Assembly: GCF_001650715.1 (NCBI RefSeq)
Contig: NZ_LWQT01000037.1
Location: forward strand, 1-64,000
Source: Paramagnetospirillum marisnigri
GTDB lineage: Bacteria; Pseudomonadota; Alphaproteobacteria; Rhodospirillales; Magnetospirillaceae
Direction of reading: 5' to 3'
DNA length: 64,000 bases
Below the pieces are notes generated by a model, which ran no database searches, was not told the origin of the DNA, and saw only the letters and a program-made list of their open reading frames with translations. Both the position numbers and the translations under genes were made by a program. Below are positions 25,425 to 34,363 of this stretch, piece by piece (within the stretch, counting starts at the first letter, position 1; the number at the start of each line of letters is the position of its first letter).

Positions 25425-25459
25425 CCGTCAAGCCCCCGCCGCGTCGAGGGGCTTGACGG
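25425..25459. terminator. Perfect 12-bp dyad between convergent genes
   Basis: CCGTCAAGCCCC (25425-25436) and its exact complement at 25448-25459 lie between the hydrolase stop and the stop of the opposing secreted-protein gene. It probably ends transcription in both directions. No T-tract is present. Confidence 0.65.
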
Positions 25460-25460
25460 A

Positions 25461-25784
25461 TCAGCCGCCGCAGGCCGCCTGGGCCAGTTGCTTCCATTCC
25501 GACGACTTCTTGCCCCGCCCCACCGAGGTGACATCGACGATGCGCGAGATGAACACCCGCGCCTTGTGGGGCCGCACCACGTCGCACATGAAGGCGGCGT
25601 ATTGCGGCCAGGAGATGTTGGCGTTCTTCACCACCACCCACAGATTGCCCTTGTCGTCGATGGAGGCGTCCAGCACTCCAGGGCGGCTGCGAATATCGGC
25701 CATGGCCGTGGCCTGATCGGCCCGGGCCGGAGCCGCCAGGACCAGCGCCAGGGCCAGCCCGGCCAACAGGGTTGCGTAACGCAT
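25461..25784 (-). CDS. Small periplasmic protein of unknown function
   Basis: [20 protein letters not shown] is a signal peptide cleaved after ARA. The mature part has NLWVVVKNANISWPQYAAFM and two cysteines (FMCDVV, QAACGG) that could form a disulfide. An AGGAG supports start 25784. An in-frame ATG at 25802 overlaps the anmK stop. The gene is probably cotranscribed with anmK. No family is named. Confidence 0.7.
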   Translation of the reverse strand: MRYATLLAGLALALVLAAPARADQATAMADIRSRPGVLDASIDDKGNLWVVVKNANISWPQYAAFMCDVVRPHKARVFISRIVDVTSVGRGKKSSEWKQLAQAACGG

Positions 25785-25798
25785 CACTCGTACACTCC

Positions 25799-26866
25799 TC
25801 ATGCTCGAAACACCCGCCCGCCACCCAGCGGCCGGGGCGCGCCGGTGGTTTGCGGAAAAGTCAGGGGCAACCCGGCCTTGACCCGCGCCGCCAGGAAGGC
25901 GAAGGCCTGGGCTTCCAGGGCATCGCCATCCCAGCCGACGATGTCCACCGGCTCGACCGCAACCGCCAGGGACTCAGTCAACGCCCGCATGATGGCAGGA
26001 TTACGGCGACCGCCGCCGCAGACCAGCCAGCGGGCCACGGGCTCCGGAAACCAGCGTGATGCCGCCGCGACCGAGGCCACGGTGAAGGCGGCCAGGGTGG
26101 CGGCGCCATCGGCGGCGGAAAGTCCCGTCACCAGGGCGGCGGCATGGGCCTGGAAATCGTCGCGGTCGAGGGATTTGGGCGGCACCCGGTCGAAATAGGG
26201 ATGGGCCAGGAAGGCGGCCACCGCCGCTTGATCCACCCGCCCCGAATCCGCCAGGCGGCCATCCAGGTCCACCGGCTGGCCGGTATGGGCCAGGGCCCAG
26301 TCGTCGAGCAGGGCGTTGCCGGGACCGGTATCGAAGGCCAGCAGCCCCCCATCCCGCCCGATCCAGGTGACATTGCCGACGCCGCCCAGATTGAGCACCG
26401 CCAGCGGCGCGTCCAGACCGGCGGCCAGGGCTCGGTGGTAGACCGGCACCAGCGGCGCCCCCTGGCCACCTTCGGCCACGTCATTGGCGCGGAAATCGCA
26501 GACCACGTCGATGCCGGTGGTGGCGGCCAGCAGAGCGCCATCGCCGATCTGCCAGGTCCGGCGTTCCTCGGGCCGATGCAAGATGGTATGGCCGTGAAAG
26601 CCGATCAGCCCCACCGCCGACGGCGCCAGCCCGGCCTGGACCAACAGGCATCGGACCACCTCGGCATGGATCAGGGTCAGGTCGCGCTCGACCTCCGCCA
26701 CCGGACCGACACCGCCCAGCACCGCCCGCAGGCGCTGGCGGAACCCGGGCTCATAGGGAACGGTCAGGCTGGGACCGAGGCCGAGCACCCGCTCGCCATC
26801 GGTTTCCACCAGGGCGGCGTCGACGCCGTCCAGCGATGTTCCGCTCATCAGGCCCAGAGCCAGCAC
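25799..26866 (-). CDS. anmK: Anhydro-N-acetylmuramic acid kinase AnmK
   Basis: AnmK phosphorylates and opens anhydroMurNAc in cell-wall recycling. The 355-residue protein starts GTG with GGAGGGG close upstream and carries [58 protein letters not shown] and [12 protein letters not shown]. All are family blocks. It is divergent from tyrS, separated by 77 bp. Confidence 0.94.
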   Translation of the reverse strand: MLALGLMSGTSLDGVDAALVETDGERVLGLGPSLTVPYEPGFRQRLRAVLGGVGPVAEVERDLTLIHAEVVRCLLVQAGLAPSAVGLIGFHGHTILHRPEERRTWQIGDGALLAATTGIDVVCDFRANDVAEGGQGAPLVPVYHRALAAGLDAPLAVLNLGGVGNVTWIGRDGGLLAFDTGPGNALLDDWALAHTGQPVDLDGRLADSGRVDQAAVAAFLAHPYFDRVPPKSLDRDDFQAHAAALVTGLSAADGAATLAAFTVASVAAASRWFPEPVARWLVCGGGRRNPAIMRALTESLAVAVEPVDIVGWDGDALEAQAFAFLAARVKAGLPLTFPQTTGAPRPLGGGRVFRA

Positions 26867-26943
26867 GGCACCCCTCCGATTGTAGCGATCCTCAAGGTGT
26901 GATAAACGAGCGGCCTCGCAGCAGCAAGCCATACGGGCCTCCC

Positions 26944-28194
26944 ATGACCAGTCTCAAGTCCGATTTCCTGCGCACCGTCACCGAGCGCGGCTACATGCAC
27001 CAGTGCACCGACCTGGAAGCCCTGGACAAGCGTCTGACCGAGGGCTGCCAGGCCGCCTATATCGGCTTCGACTGCACCGCCACCTCGCTGCATGTGGGCG
27101 GGCTGATGCAGATCATGCTGCTGCGCTGGTGGCAGAAGACCGGCCACAAGCCCATCGTCCTGATGGGCGGCGGCACCACCCGCATCGGCGACCCCACCGG
27201 CAAGGACGAATCGCGCAAGATGCTGTCGGACGCCGACATCCAGCGCAACATGGATGGCATCAAGACCGTGTTCGGCAAATACCTGTCGTTCGGCGCGGGC
27301 GCCACCGACGCGGTGATGGTCAACAACGCCGACTGGCTGGACAAGCTGAACTATATCGACTTCCTGCGCGACTACGGCCACCACTTTACCATCAACCGCA
27401 TGCTGACCTTTGATTCGGTCAAGCTGCGGCTGGAACGCGAGCAGCCGCTCACCTTCCTGGAATTCAACTACATGCTGTTGCAGGGCTATGACTTCGTCGA
27501 GCTGTTCCGCCGCAACCGCTGCATCCTGCAAATGGGCGGCTCGGACCAGTGGGGCAATATCATCAACGGCGTCGAGCTGGGCCGCCGCGCCGATCAGGCC
27601 GAGCTGTTCGGCCTGACCAGCCCGCTGCTGACCACCGCCTCGGGCGCCAAGATGGGCAAGACTGTCAATGGCGCCGTCTGGCTGAACGCCGACATGCTCA
27701 GCCCCTGGGAGTTCTGGCAGTACTGGCGCAACACCGAGGACGCCGATGTGGGCCGCTTCCTCAAGCTCTACACCGAACTGCCCCTGGACGAGATCGCCAA
27801 GCTGGAAACCCTGCAGGGCGCCGAGATCAACGAGGCCAAGAAGGTGCTGGCGGGCGAGATCACCCGGCTGTGCCATGGCGAGGCCGCCGCCCGTGAAGCC
27901 GCCGAGACGGCGCGCCGCACCTTCGAGGAAGGCGCCGCCGATGCCAATCTTCCCACCGTCGAAATCACGGCCGCCGAGCTGGCGGCGGGCATTCCCGCCT
28001 TCGCCCTGTTCGTCAAGGCCGGGCTGGCCGCCTCGAACGGCGACGCCAAGCGGCTGATCAAGGGTGGCGGCGGCAAGGTCAACGACGCCGGACTGGACAG
28101 CGAGACCCGCGCCATCGGCGAGGCCGACCTCAAGGACGGCGTCATCAAGCTGACGGCAGGCAAGAAGCGTCACATCCTGGTCAAGCCGGTCTAG
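26944..28194 (+). CDS. tyrS: Tyrosyl-tRNA synthetase
   Basis: This is a class I synthetase of 416 residues. It has [15 protein letters not shown] (HIGH-equivalent), [34 protein letters not shown], and [14 protein letters not shown] (KMSKS-equivalent). A C-terminal S4 RNA-binding domain ([18 protein letters not shown]) follows. The upstream Shine-Dalgarno is weak. Confidence 0.97.
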   Translation: MTSLKSDFLRTVTERGYMHQCTDLEALDKRLTEGCQAAYIGFDCTATSLHVGGLMQIMLLRWWQKTGHKPIVLMGGGTTRIGDPTGKDESRKMLSDADIQRNMDGIKTVFGKYLSFGAGATDAVMVNNADWLDKLNYIDFLRDYGHHFTINRMLTFDSVKLRLEREQPLTFLEFNYMLLQGYDFVELFRRNRCILQMGGSDQWGNIINGVELGRRADQAELFGLTSPLLTTASGAKMGKTVNGAVWLNADMLSPWEFWQYWRNTEDADVGRFLKLYTELPLDEIAKLETLQGAEINEAKKVLAGEITRLCHGEAAAREAAETARRTFEEGAADANLPTVEITAAELAAGIPAFALFVKAGLAASNGDAKRLIKGGGGKVNDAGLDSETRAIGEADLKDGVIKLTAGKKRHILVKPV

Positions 28195-28210
28195 GCTGGA
28201 AACCCTGCCC

Positions 28211-28316
28211 TGTCATCCCGAGCGACGGCGAGGGATCTCCGCCTGGACTGCCGGTGCCACGACTGACATGCCGGATCAGGACGAGATCCCTCCGCCCGAT
28301 GGGCGTCGGGATGACA
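28211..28316. repeat. Intergenic ~106-bp imperfect inverted repeat, family shared with 50654-50759
   Basis: TGTCATCCCG (28211-28220) and CGGGATGACA (28307-28316) form the outer arms. Inner GGATCT and AGATCC pair as well. A relative with the same order of blocks lies at 50654-50759. It sits between convergent tyrS and cyaY and may also end transcription. Confidence 0.75.
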
Positions 28317-28324
28317 TCGACGGA

Positions 28325-28630
28325 TTACAGCGCGATCCCCAACTCCCGGGTCAGCAGCGCCACCAGCGACACCGAGGCATCGCGGGTCGAGACCCAGTCG
28401 CCATCGCGCTGCGCGAAATGAAAGGCGCCGCTTTTCGGCGAGGACAGCCAGATTTCCCGGTTGGGGGCGTGCTTGTTGATCACGTATTGCCCAATGCCGG
28501 GCAAGGTGATGGTCAGGATGCCCGACTGGATATCGGCGTCGGCATCGTCGTGGGTATCCTCGACCGCGTCCGCCACGCGTTCCAGAAACCGATCGGCCAT
28601 TGTGGCGAAAGCGTTCTCGTCCAGACTCAT
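28325..28630 (-). CDS. cyaY: Frataxin CyaY
   Basis: CyaY binds iron and IscS and tunes cluster assembly. The 101-residue protein has the acidic first helix (ADAVEDTHDDADADIQSG), then LTITLPGIGQYVINKHAPN, REIWLSSPKSGAFHF, which is the frataxin sheet with its Trp. GGAG precedes the ATG. It is encoded 8 kb from the isc operon. Confidence 0.93.
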   Translation of the reverse strand: MSLDENAFATMADRFLERVADAVEDTHDDADADIQSGILTITLPGIGQYVINKHAPNREIWLSSPKSGAFHFAQRDGDWVSTRDASVSLVALLTRELGIAL

Positions 28631-28753
28631 TCCATGCTCTCCAAGGAGGGGGGCGGGAAGCTTAACGCGAATTCGACGTCCGGGTGAAGGATGGCTTGCG
28701 CCGATGACGCGTTTTCGTTATAGAGGCGCCTTCGATTTGCGGAGCACCAGGCC

Positions 28754-28987
28754 ATGAAGGAAAACATTCACCCCGACTACCACGAAATCAACGTGGTGAT
28801 GACGGACGGCACCGAGTTCACGACCCGCTCGACCATGGGCAAGGCCGGCGACACCCTGCGCCTGGACATCGACCCCAAGTCGCACCCGGCCTGGACCGGC
28901 GTGCACCGTCTGGTCGACAGCGGCGGCCAGCTCGCCAAGTTCAAGAAGCGCTTCGAAGGCTTTGGCATCAAGTCGACCAATACCTGA
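28754..28987 (+). CDS. rpmE: 50S ribosomal protein L31 (zinc-free form)
   Basis: The 77-residue protein starts [20 protein letters not shown] and ends [15 protein letters not shown]. It lacks the CxxC zinc pair of the C+ type and has SHPAWTG in its place, so it is the zinc-independent form. GGAG precedes the ATG. Confidence 0.95.
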   Translation: MKENIHPDYHEINVVMTDGTEFTTRSTMGKAGDTLRLDIDPKSHPAWTGVHRLVDSGGQLAKFKKRFEGFGIKSTNT

Positions 28988-29002
28988 TATCAAGACCGGA
29001 CC

Positions 29003-29026
29003 GGCGGCGGCTTGCGGGCCGCCGCC
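29003..29026 (+). terminator. GC-rich hairpin after rpmE
   Basis: GGCGGCGGC (29003-29011) pairs with GCCGCCGCC (29018-29026), starting 16 bp after the rpmE stop. The T-tail is poor. Confidence 0.5.
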
Positions 29027-29151
29027 CGTTCTCCCATATCCCAGCCAGCATCCGTGACATCGAAGCCGACCAATTGTCGGCCATTGGCGTTTGCGGTGGA
29101 CATCACTTGCCGAAGGGATTAGAGCAAGTTTAGGGATTACTGGGCGCAACC

Positions 29152-30939
29152 ATGATCATCGTCCATTTTGAAGTCTATGTCCTCGAAGGCCGAGGCTGGA
29201 TGCTCCATGCGCGCTTCCCGCGCCTGGAACGGGACGAGGCCGTGCGCGAAGCCAAGGAAATCGAAAACACCATGGGCATCCGCACCAAGGTGGTGCGCGA
29301 GACCTATAACACCGACACCAATGCCTTCGACGAAGCCGATGTCTATGTCAGCGGCAATGTCGTCGCGCCTAAGAAGGGCGGGTTGGCGAGGGGTGGTGGA
29401 GGTGGCGGCGGTGGCGGCGGCCGCGGTGCTTCCGCCGATAGCGGCCACAAGGGCGGCGGCAAGAAGGGCGGCGGCGCGGCGGCGGTGGCGGCGGCGCGCA
29501 GAGGCGGCACCCCTCATCACGAAACCGCCGGGGCCTTCACCGTCGTCTTCCGCATGCTGATTGTCCTGCTGGTGGCGGCGGGACTGGCGCTGGGCGCCCT
29601 GCGCCTGGTCCCCATCATTGTCACCTTCCTCTATGATTATGGATTCAAGGTCACTCCCGACGAATACGGCCAGTTGCTGTTCGCCGTGTTCGTCCTGGTG
29701 ATGCTGATGACCGGCGTGCCGCTGGGCCTGCGCATGATGCCGCACCGGGCCCATTTCCGGCTGAGCACCCCATCCGTCAACTGGAACCGGAATAAGCCTG
29801 CGTCCGCCGCCACGACCGATCCCAAGCTGAAAAAGTCCCTGAACAAGCTGGCCGCCGACGCCGCCTTGGAGCAGATTCCCGACAAATGGGCCGATGACGA
29901 ACCCGAGGAGCCCCCCTTTCCCGCCTCCGAGGACGAGAACCTGCCCGAGATTCTTCCCGGCCCCGAGGAGGACGAGCCGCCGCCGCTGTCGGAAGACAGC
30001 ACGGTATCCGCCGCCCTGGCCGAGGCCGCCCCCAAGACCCCGGCACTGGAAGCCTGCCAGGCGGTTTCCGGCCGTTTTGTCGACAAGGCGATCGAGGTGG
30101 TGCGCCAAAGCGGTGCCCAGCAGGACAAGTACACCCTGTTCGGTCTCAACCTGTTCATGGCCGGTGCCATCCAGGCCCTGGCCAGCTCCAAGAAGCTGGA
30201 TTCCGAAGGCCAGCGCCATCTGCTGAAATCCATCATCGAGAAGCTGGGAACCCCGGCCAGCCAGTCCGGCCAGTTCTATGAGAAGGTCATGGACTACGCC
30301 CGCGAGCCCCGTTACGGCAAGATGGTGATGGCGGGCAAGGAAGCCATGGATTCCTGGGCTTCCGGCGACGAACTGACGCCTCAGATCAAGCTGCAGACCT
30401 CGCTCAAGGACTGGAACAAGCCATCTTCGGAAAAGAAGCCGTCCATCATGACAGTGATGTTCACCGACATGGTCGGCTCCACCGACCTGACCCAGGCCCG
30501 CGGCGACGTCGCCGCCCAGGAGATCGTGCGCAAGCACAACGCCATCGTACGCACCGCCCTGACCCAGTTCGCCGGGCACGAGGTCAAGCATACCGGCGAC
30601 GGCATCATGGCGTCCTTCCCCTCGGCCTCCAACGCGGTGGATGCGACCATCCAGATCCAGCGCCAGGTGGCGACCCACAACGAGAAGAACCCCAATCTGC
30701 CGCTGCATCTGCGCATCGGGCTGAATTCCGGCGAACCCATCCAGGAAGAGGACGACCTGTTCGGTTCGACGGTGCAGCTGGCCGCCCGCGTCTGCGCCGC
30801 CACCCAGTCGGACCAGACGCTTTGCACCCAGGTGGTCAAGGACCTGGCCGGGTCGAAGCCCATTCCCTGGGGCAATGCGGGCATGCATGCGCTCAAAGGC
30901 TTCCGCGACAAGTTCCAGCTGTGGGAAATCCCCTGGTAG
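29152..30939 (+). CDS. Membrane class III adenylate/guanylate cyclase
   Basis: The 595-residue protein has an N-terminal domain (1-75), a Gly-rich linker with a run of ten glycines, two membrane helices (about 128-150 and 172-195) and a Pro/Glu-rich acidic linker. A helical domain (about 290-410) and a C-terminal cyclase domain from about 425 follow. The metal-binding pattern is visible in MFTDMVGSTDLTQARGD and KHTGDGIMASFPSA, so it is likely active. LRIGLNSGEPIQEEDDLFG is typical of the class. The signal that controls it is unknown. The Shine-Dalgarno is weak. Confidence 0.88.
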   Translation: MIIVHFEVYVLEGRGWMLHARFPRLERDEAVREAKEIENTMGIRTKVVRETYNTDTNAFDEADVYVSGNVVAPKKGGLARGGGGGGGGGGRGASADSGHKGGGKKGGGAAAVAAARRGGTPHHETAGAFTVVFRMLIVLLVAAGLALGALRLVPIIVTFLYDYGFKVTPDEYGQLLFAVFVLVMLMTGVPLGLRMMPHRAHFRLSTPSVNWNRNKPASAATTDPKLKKSLNKLAADAALEQIPDKWADDEPEEPPFPASEDENLPEILPGPEEDEPPPLSEDSTVSAALAEAAPKTPALEACQAVSGRFVDKAIEVVRQSGAQQDKYTLFGLNLFMAGAIQALASSKKLDSEGQRHLLKSIIEKLGTPASQSGQFYEKVMDYAREPRYGKMVMAGKEAMDSWASGDELTPQIKLQTSLKDWNKPSSEKKPSIMTVMFTDMVGSTDLTQARGDVAAQEIVRKHNAIVRTALTQFAGHEVKHTGDGIMASFPSASNAVDATIQIQRQVATHNEKNPNLPLHLRIGLNSGEPIQEEDDLFGSTVQLAARVCAATQSDQTLCTQVVKDLAGSKPIPWGNAGMHALKGFRDKFQLWEIPW

Positions 30940-30940
30940 C

Positions 30941-31342
30941 TCAGTGCAGCACGCGCCGCACCATCATCTCCTCCAGCCGCGCCACCCGCACGTAAAGGCG
31001 ATAGCTGCGGTCCATCAAGCTGCGAAGGCCGCTGGGCAGGCTGGCGTCATGGGTAAAACTCTCGTCCAGACAGACCCCCGCCCCCGACAGGCGAGAGGAC
31101 TCGGCCAGGGCCTCCTCGGGGCTGAGCTCGCCCACATGCACCGCCCGCTGTGTCAGCAGCCACGCCATCACCTGGGTCAGCCGCGACGTCACCCGCATGG
31201 CCTCGCAGCTCATGCGCAATCCAACCGTCGCCCCGGCCTCAATCCGCTCGCGGCGCTCGATGAACCGCATGTAGTTACGCGCCTCGACCATCAGGTCCAT
31301 GGCTTCGTCATAGGTGCGATGGAAGAACGCGGGTCGCTCCAT
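30941..31342 (-). CDS. DUF1465 family protein
   Basis: The 133-residue helical protein has FHRTYDEAMDLMVEARNYM, CEAMRVTSRLTQVMAWLL, and SYRLYVRVARLEEMM, the pattern of the alphaproteobacterial DUF1465 family of unknown role. GGAGGAG precedes the ATG at 31342. It converges on the cyclase gene with a 1-bp gap. Confidence 0.85.
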   Translation of the reverse strand: MERPAFFHRTYDEAMDLMVEARNYMRFIERRERIEAGATVGLRMSCEAMRVTSRLTQVMAWLLTQRAVHVGELSPEEALAESSRLSGAGVCLDESFTHDASLPSGLRSLMDRSYRLYVRVARLEEMMVRRVLH

Positions 31343-31691
31343 GCATTCTCCTCCAACCCCCCTCGTCAGGGCGCCTAGACCGGTTGCCCCAAGGAAGGAA
31401 AGCCACGGGCACTTGGCCTCCTCTTCTCCAAGGTGACACCTGGACCTAGCCCCTTCAACGGGTGAAGACCTGACCCGTCCCCCAACACGGGCTATCCATA
31501 TGATTTCATGGATGTATTTTTTTACAGCCTCCGCCGACGCGGGCACCGACAGAGCAAGACAGCGATGACAACGGCGAGAATTGAAGTAAAAATTTACATA
31601 AAATTGCTATGTTAAGGCATTCACTGAATAAATTATCGCCAGCGCTCACAATAACATCATGAGAGCAACAATTTGACCTGGCTGGTGTATC
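31343..31691. other. 349-bp intergenic region
   Basis: No coding frame is supported. The part from 31550 on is AT-rich and should hold the promoter of the 64-aa gene; no convincing -35/-10 pair could be fixed. ATCCAT / ATGGAT around 31493-31512, followed by seven T, is a weak terminator-like hairpin on the plus strand. Confidence 0.4.
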
Positions 31692-31886
31692 ATGCGTTTC
31701 GTCATCTCAGAGAGCTTCGACAAAAGCGAAGTCAACCGCTACTTCGAGTCCGACATGTTCCCGAAAGTCGGACAGTCGTTCAAAACCCGCAGCGGCAAGT
31801 GGTATCGCATCAAGGATGTGGGCTGGACCATGGATGCCTTCGACCACCACCCCAACATCCAGGTGCTGTTGACCCGCATCCAGTAG
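31692..31886 (+). CDS. 64-aa protein of unknown function
   Basis: The start is MRFVISESFDKSEVNRYFES. The sequence has many aromatic residues (KWYRIKDVGWTMDAFDHHPN) and ends VLLTRIQ, which looks like a compact folded domain. No clear Shine-Dalgarno is seen. It is followed by a strong hairpin. No family is recognised; the AT-rich upstream spacer suggests it is a single-gene unit. Confidence 0.6.
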   Translation: MRFVISESFDKSEVNRYFESDMFPKVGQSFKTRSGKWYRIKDVGWTMDAFDHHPNIQVLLTRIQ

Positions 31887-31902
31887 GCCGGGCCGCCGAG
31901 CC

Positions 31903-31931
31903 GGGCATTCCCGTCAGCCAGGGGAATGCCC
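31903..31931. terminator. Hairpin between the 64-aa gene and tupA
   Basis: GGGCATTCCC (31903-31912) pairs exactly with 31922-31931. It lies between two convergent stop codons and probably serves both genes. Confidence 0.7.
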
Positions 31932-31942
31932 GCGCCACCGGC

Positions 31943-32755
31943 CTATTTTGCGCTGGGGAAGAACAACTGCTCATCCCCGATCTTGAAACCGGCAATGGCG
32001 GCCTGCCCCTTGGGTCCGGTCAGCCATTGATGCCAGGCCTTGGCATCGGCGGATTTGATGCCGGAATGACGGGCCGGGTCCACCAGGATCGAGCCATAGG
32101 GATTGAACAGGGCCTTGTCACCTTCCAGGACGATGGCCAGGGACTGGCGGTTCTTGAAGCTGGCCCAGGTGCCGCGATCGGCCAGGACATAGGCGTTCAT
32201 CCCGGCGGCGGTATTCAGGGTCGGCCCCATGCCCGAGCCCAGCTCCCTGTACCAGCCGCTTCCCGCCGCCTTGACGTCGACACCGGCCGCCTTCCAGATG
32301 CGCAGCTCGCTGCGATGGGTGCCGGAATCGTCGCCGCGCGAGGCGAAAGCCGCCTTGGCGGCACCGATACGCTTGAAGGCCTCGGCCACGTCCTTGACGC
32401 CCTTGACCTTGGCCGGGTCGTCCTTGGGACCGATCAGCACGTAGTCGTTGTACATGACGTCGCGGCGGTCGATGCCGAACCCCTCGGCCACGAATTTGTC
32501 CTCGCCCAACCGGTCATGCACCAGCAGGACATCGGCGTCGCCGCGCTCGCCCAGTTTCAGCGCCTGGCCGGTGCCCACCGCCACCACCCGCACCCAGATG
32601 CCGGTCTCGGCCCGGAACATGGGCAGCAGATGGCCGAACAGCCCAGACTGCTCGGTGGAGGTGGTGGAAGCCAGGGTGATGAAACGCTCCTGCGCCATCC
32701 CCTGCCCCGCCAGCGAACACAGCAGCACGGCCGCCATGAATATCCGTCTCAGCAT
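31943..32755 (-). CDS. tupA: Tungstate-type ABC transporter, substrate-binding protein
   Basis: The 270-residue protein has a signal peptide (MLRRIFMAAVLLCSLAGQGM, cleaved after AQA-like AMA). The TupA family pattern follows: ITLASTTSTEQSGLFGHLLP, VGTGQALKLGERGDADVLLV, FASRGDDSGTHRSELRIW. It captures tungstate or a similar oxyanion in the periplasm. The gene order is tupB-tupC-tupA, with a 7-nt overlap to tupC. Which metal is bound cannot be read from the sequence. Confidence 0.9.
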   Translation of the reverse strand: MLRRIFMAAVLLCSLAGQGMAQERFITLASTTSTEQSGLFGHLLPMFRAETGIWVRVVAVGTGQALKLGERGDADVLLVHDRLGEDKFVAEGFGIDRRDVMYNDYVLIGPKDDPAKVKGVKDVAEAFKRIGAAKAAFASRGDDSGTHRSELRIWKAAGVDVKAAGSGWYRELGSGMGPTLNTAAGMNAYVLADRGTWASFKNRQSLAIVLEGDKALFNPYGSILVDPARHSGIKSADAKAWHQWLTGPKGQAAIAGFKIGDEQLFFPSAK

Positions 32756-33483
32756 ACCAGTTCTCCCGCTAGGAATGCCCGGGCCCGCGCGCTGGCGGGC
32801 CCTTTGAAGAAAATCGAGGCGGGCGTGCGCTCTTCCAATGCGCCGCCTGCCAGGAACACCACCTCGTCGGCCAGCCGCCGGGCCTGGCCGAGGTCGTGGG
32901 TGGTCATGACGATCTTGGCCCCCGATCCATGGAAATCCTGGATCGCCGTTTCCACCGCCTGGGTCGCGGCCGGGTCCAGCGCCGAGGTGGGCTCGTCCAG
33001 AAACAGGATTTCGGGCTCCATCACCCAGGCCCGCGCCAGGGCGAGGCGCTGCTGCTCGCCGCCCGACAGCACCCGGGCGGGACGCAAGGCAAGATCGGCC
33101 AGATCGAACCGCGCCAGCGCCGCCATGGCCGCCGCCTGCCTGCGGTGGCGGGGCATTCCCATCAGGCCAAGGACGTAGCGGATATTGGCCAGGGCCGAGC
33201 GCCGCAACAGCACCGGCCGCTGGAACACCATGGCCTGACGGCGGCGCAGCCCTTCCGCCGCCATGGCGCCGTCGCCCCAGCGGATACTGCCGCCGGTGGG
33301 CGTGAGCAGGCCATGACACAACCGCAACAGCAGGCTCTTGCCCGCGCCATTGGGGCCGAGCACCAAGGTGCGCGACCCCGCCTCGAGGCGCAGGCTGATA
33401 TCGCGTATAAGGGGACGTCCCCCGGCCGAGAAGCCGACCCGGGACAATTCCAGCGGCAGGATGGAGCCATCGCGTCCGACCAT
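32749..33483 (-). CDS. tupC: Tungstate-type ABC transporter, ATPase
   Basis: The 244-residue ATPase has Walker A LVLGPNGAGKSLLLRL, Q-loop VFQRPVLLRRS, signature VLSGGEQQRLALARA, Walker B ILFLDEPTSALDP and switch His in VMTTHDLGQARRLA. It powers the TupB permease. Coding overlaps join it to both neighbours. Confidence 0.92.
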   Translation of the reverse strand: MVGRDGSILPLELSRVGFSAGGRPLIRDISLRLEAGSRTLVLGPNGAGKSLLLRLCHGLLTPTGGSIRWGDGAMAAEGLRRRQAMVFQRPVLLRRSALANIRYVLGLMGMPRHRRQAAAMAALARFDLADLALRPARVLSGGEQQRLALARAWVMEPEILFLDEPTSALDPAATQAVETAIQDFHGSGAKIVMTTHDLGQARRLADEVVFLAGGALEERTPASIFFKGPASARARAFLAGELVC

Positions 33484-34187
33484 CAGCCCATTCCCCGCTT
33501 GGCAGCCTGCCCCACCATGAATACCGCCGCGTTCACCACCGTCACCAGCCCGATCAGGATCAACCCCAATGCCAGGGCCAGGGGCAGATCGCCCTTGCTG
33601 GTTTCCAGGGCGATGGCTGTGGTCATGGTCCGGGTCACTCCGTTGATGTTGCCGCCAACGATCATCACCGCCCCCACTTCGGCCGAGGCGCGGCCAAAGC
33701 CCGCCAGCACGGCGGTCAGCAGGCTGAAGCGCCCATCCCATAGCAAGGTCAGCACCACCGACCCCCGGGGCGCCCCCAGCGAGCGAAGCTGTTCGCCGTA
33801 TTCCTCCCACAGATCGGCCACCACCTGACGCGACAGGGCGGCGATGATGGGCAGCACCAGCACGGTCTGGGCCATCATCATGGCAGTGGGCGTGAACAAC
33901 AGCCCCAGTTCGCCCAATGGCCCGGCCCGCGACAGCAGCAGATAGATGGCCAGCCCCACCACCACCGGCGGCAGGCCCATGCAGGCGTTCAGGACCACCA
34001 CCACCGCGCCCCGGCCGGGAAAGGTGAACAGCGCCAGCGCGGCGCCCAGCGGCAGGCCGATCAGCGCCGCCAGCACCACCGCGCCGCCGGAAACCTGCAC
34101 CGACAGGGAAACAACGGCCAGCACCCTGGGATCAAGGCTGGAGACCAGGCTGGCGGCGGTGGACAGGGCGGCGGCAAGATCGTGCAT
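33483..34187 (-). CDS. tupB: Tungstate-type ABC transporter, permease
   Basis: The 234-residue permease has about five membrane helices and the EAA-type loop (EEYGEQLRSLGAPRGSVVLT). GFGRASAEVGAVMIVGGNIN is typical of TupB/ModB-like permeases. The start 34187 has AGGA upstream. It is the first gene of the three-gene operon. Confidence 0.9.
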   Translation of the reverse strand: MHDLAAALSTAASLVSSLDPRVLAVVSLSVQVSGGAVVLAALIGLPLGAALALFTFPGRGAVVVVLNACMGLPPVVVGLAIYLLLSRAGPLGELGLLFTPTAMMMAQTVLVLPIIAALSRQVVADLWEEYGEQLRSLGAPRGSVVLTLLWDGRFSLLTAVLAGFGRASAEVGAVMIVGGNINGVTRTMTTAIALETSKGDLPLALALGLILIGLVTVVNAAVFMVGQAAKRGMG

Positions 34188-34363
34188 GGAACGTCCTTTT
34201 CCTACGCCATTGTGCATTCGTTCCGGATCATTGTTAAGAAACGAATGACCTCGCAGGGAATGCGGACATTCTGATGCCTGAAAAGCTTGAATTCCGGCGC
34301 CCGAGTCCGCTAAGTCACGCGCTTGTTCCCCTATGCCCCGTTCCCTCATGCTTAGGACCCGTC

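Noticed and set aside
29137-30888. 583-codon antisense frame over the cyclase gene
   Set aside because: Low-complexity His/Gly composition typical of antisense GC-rich DNA.
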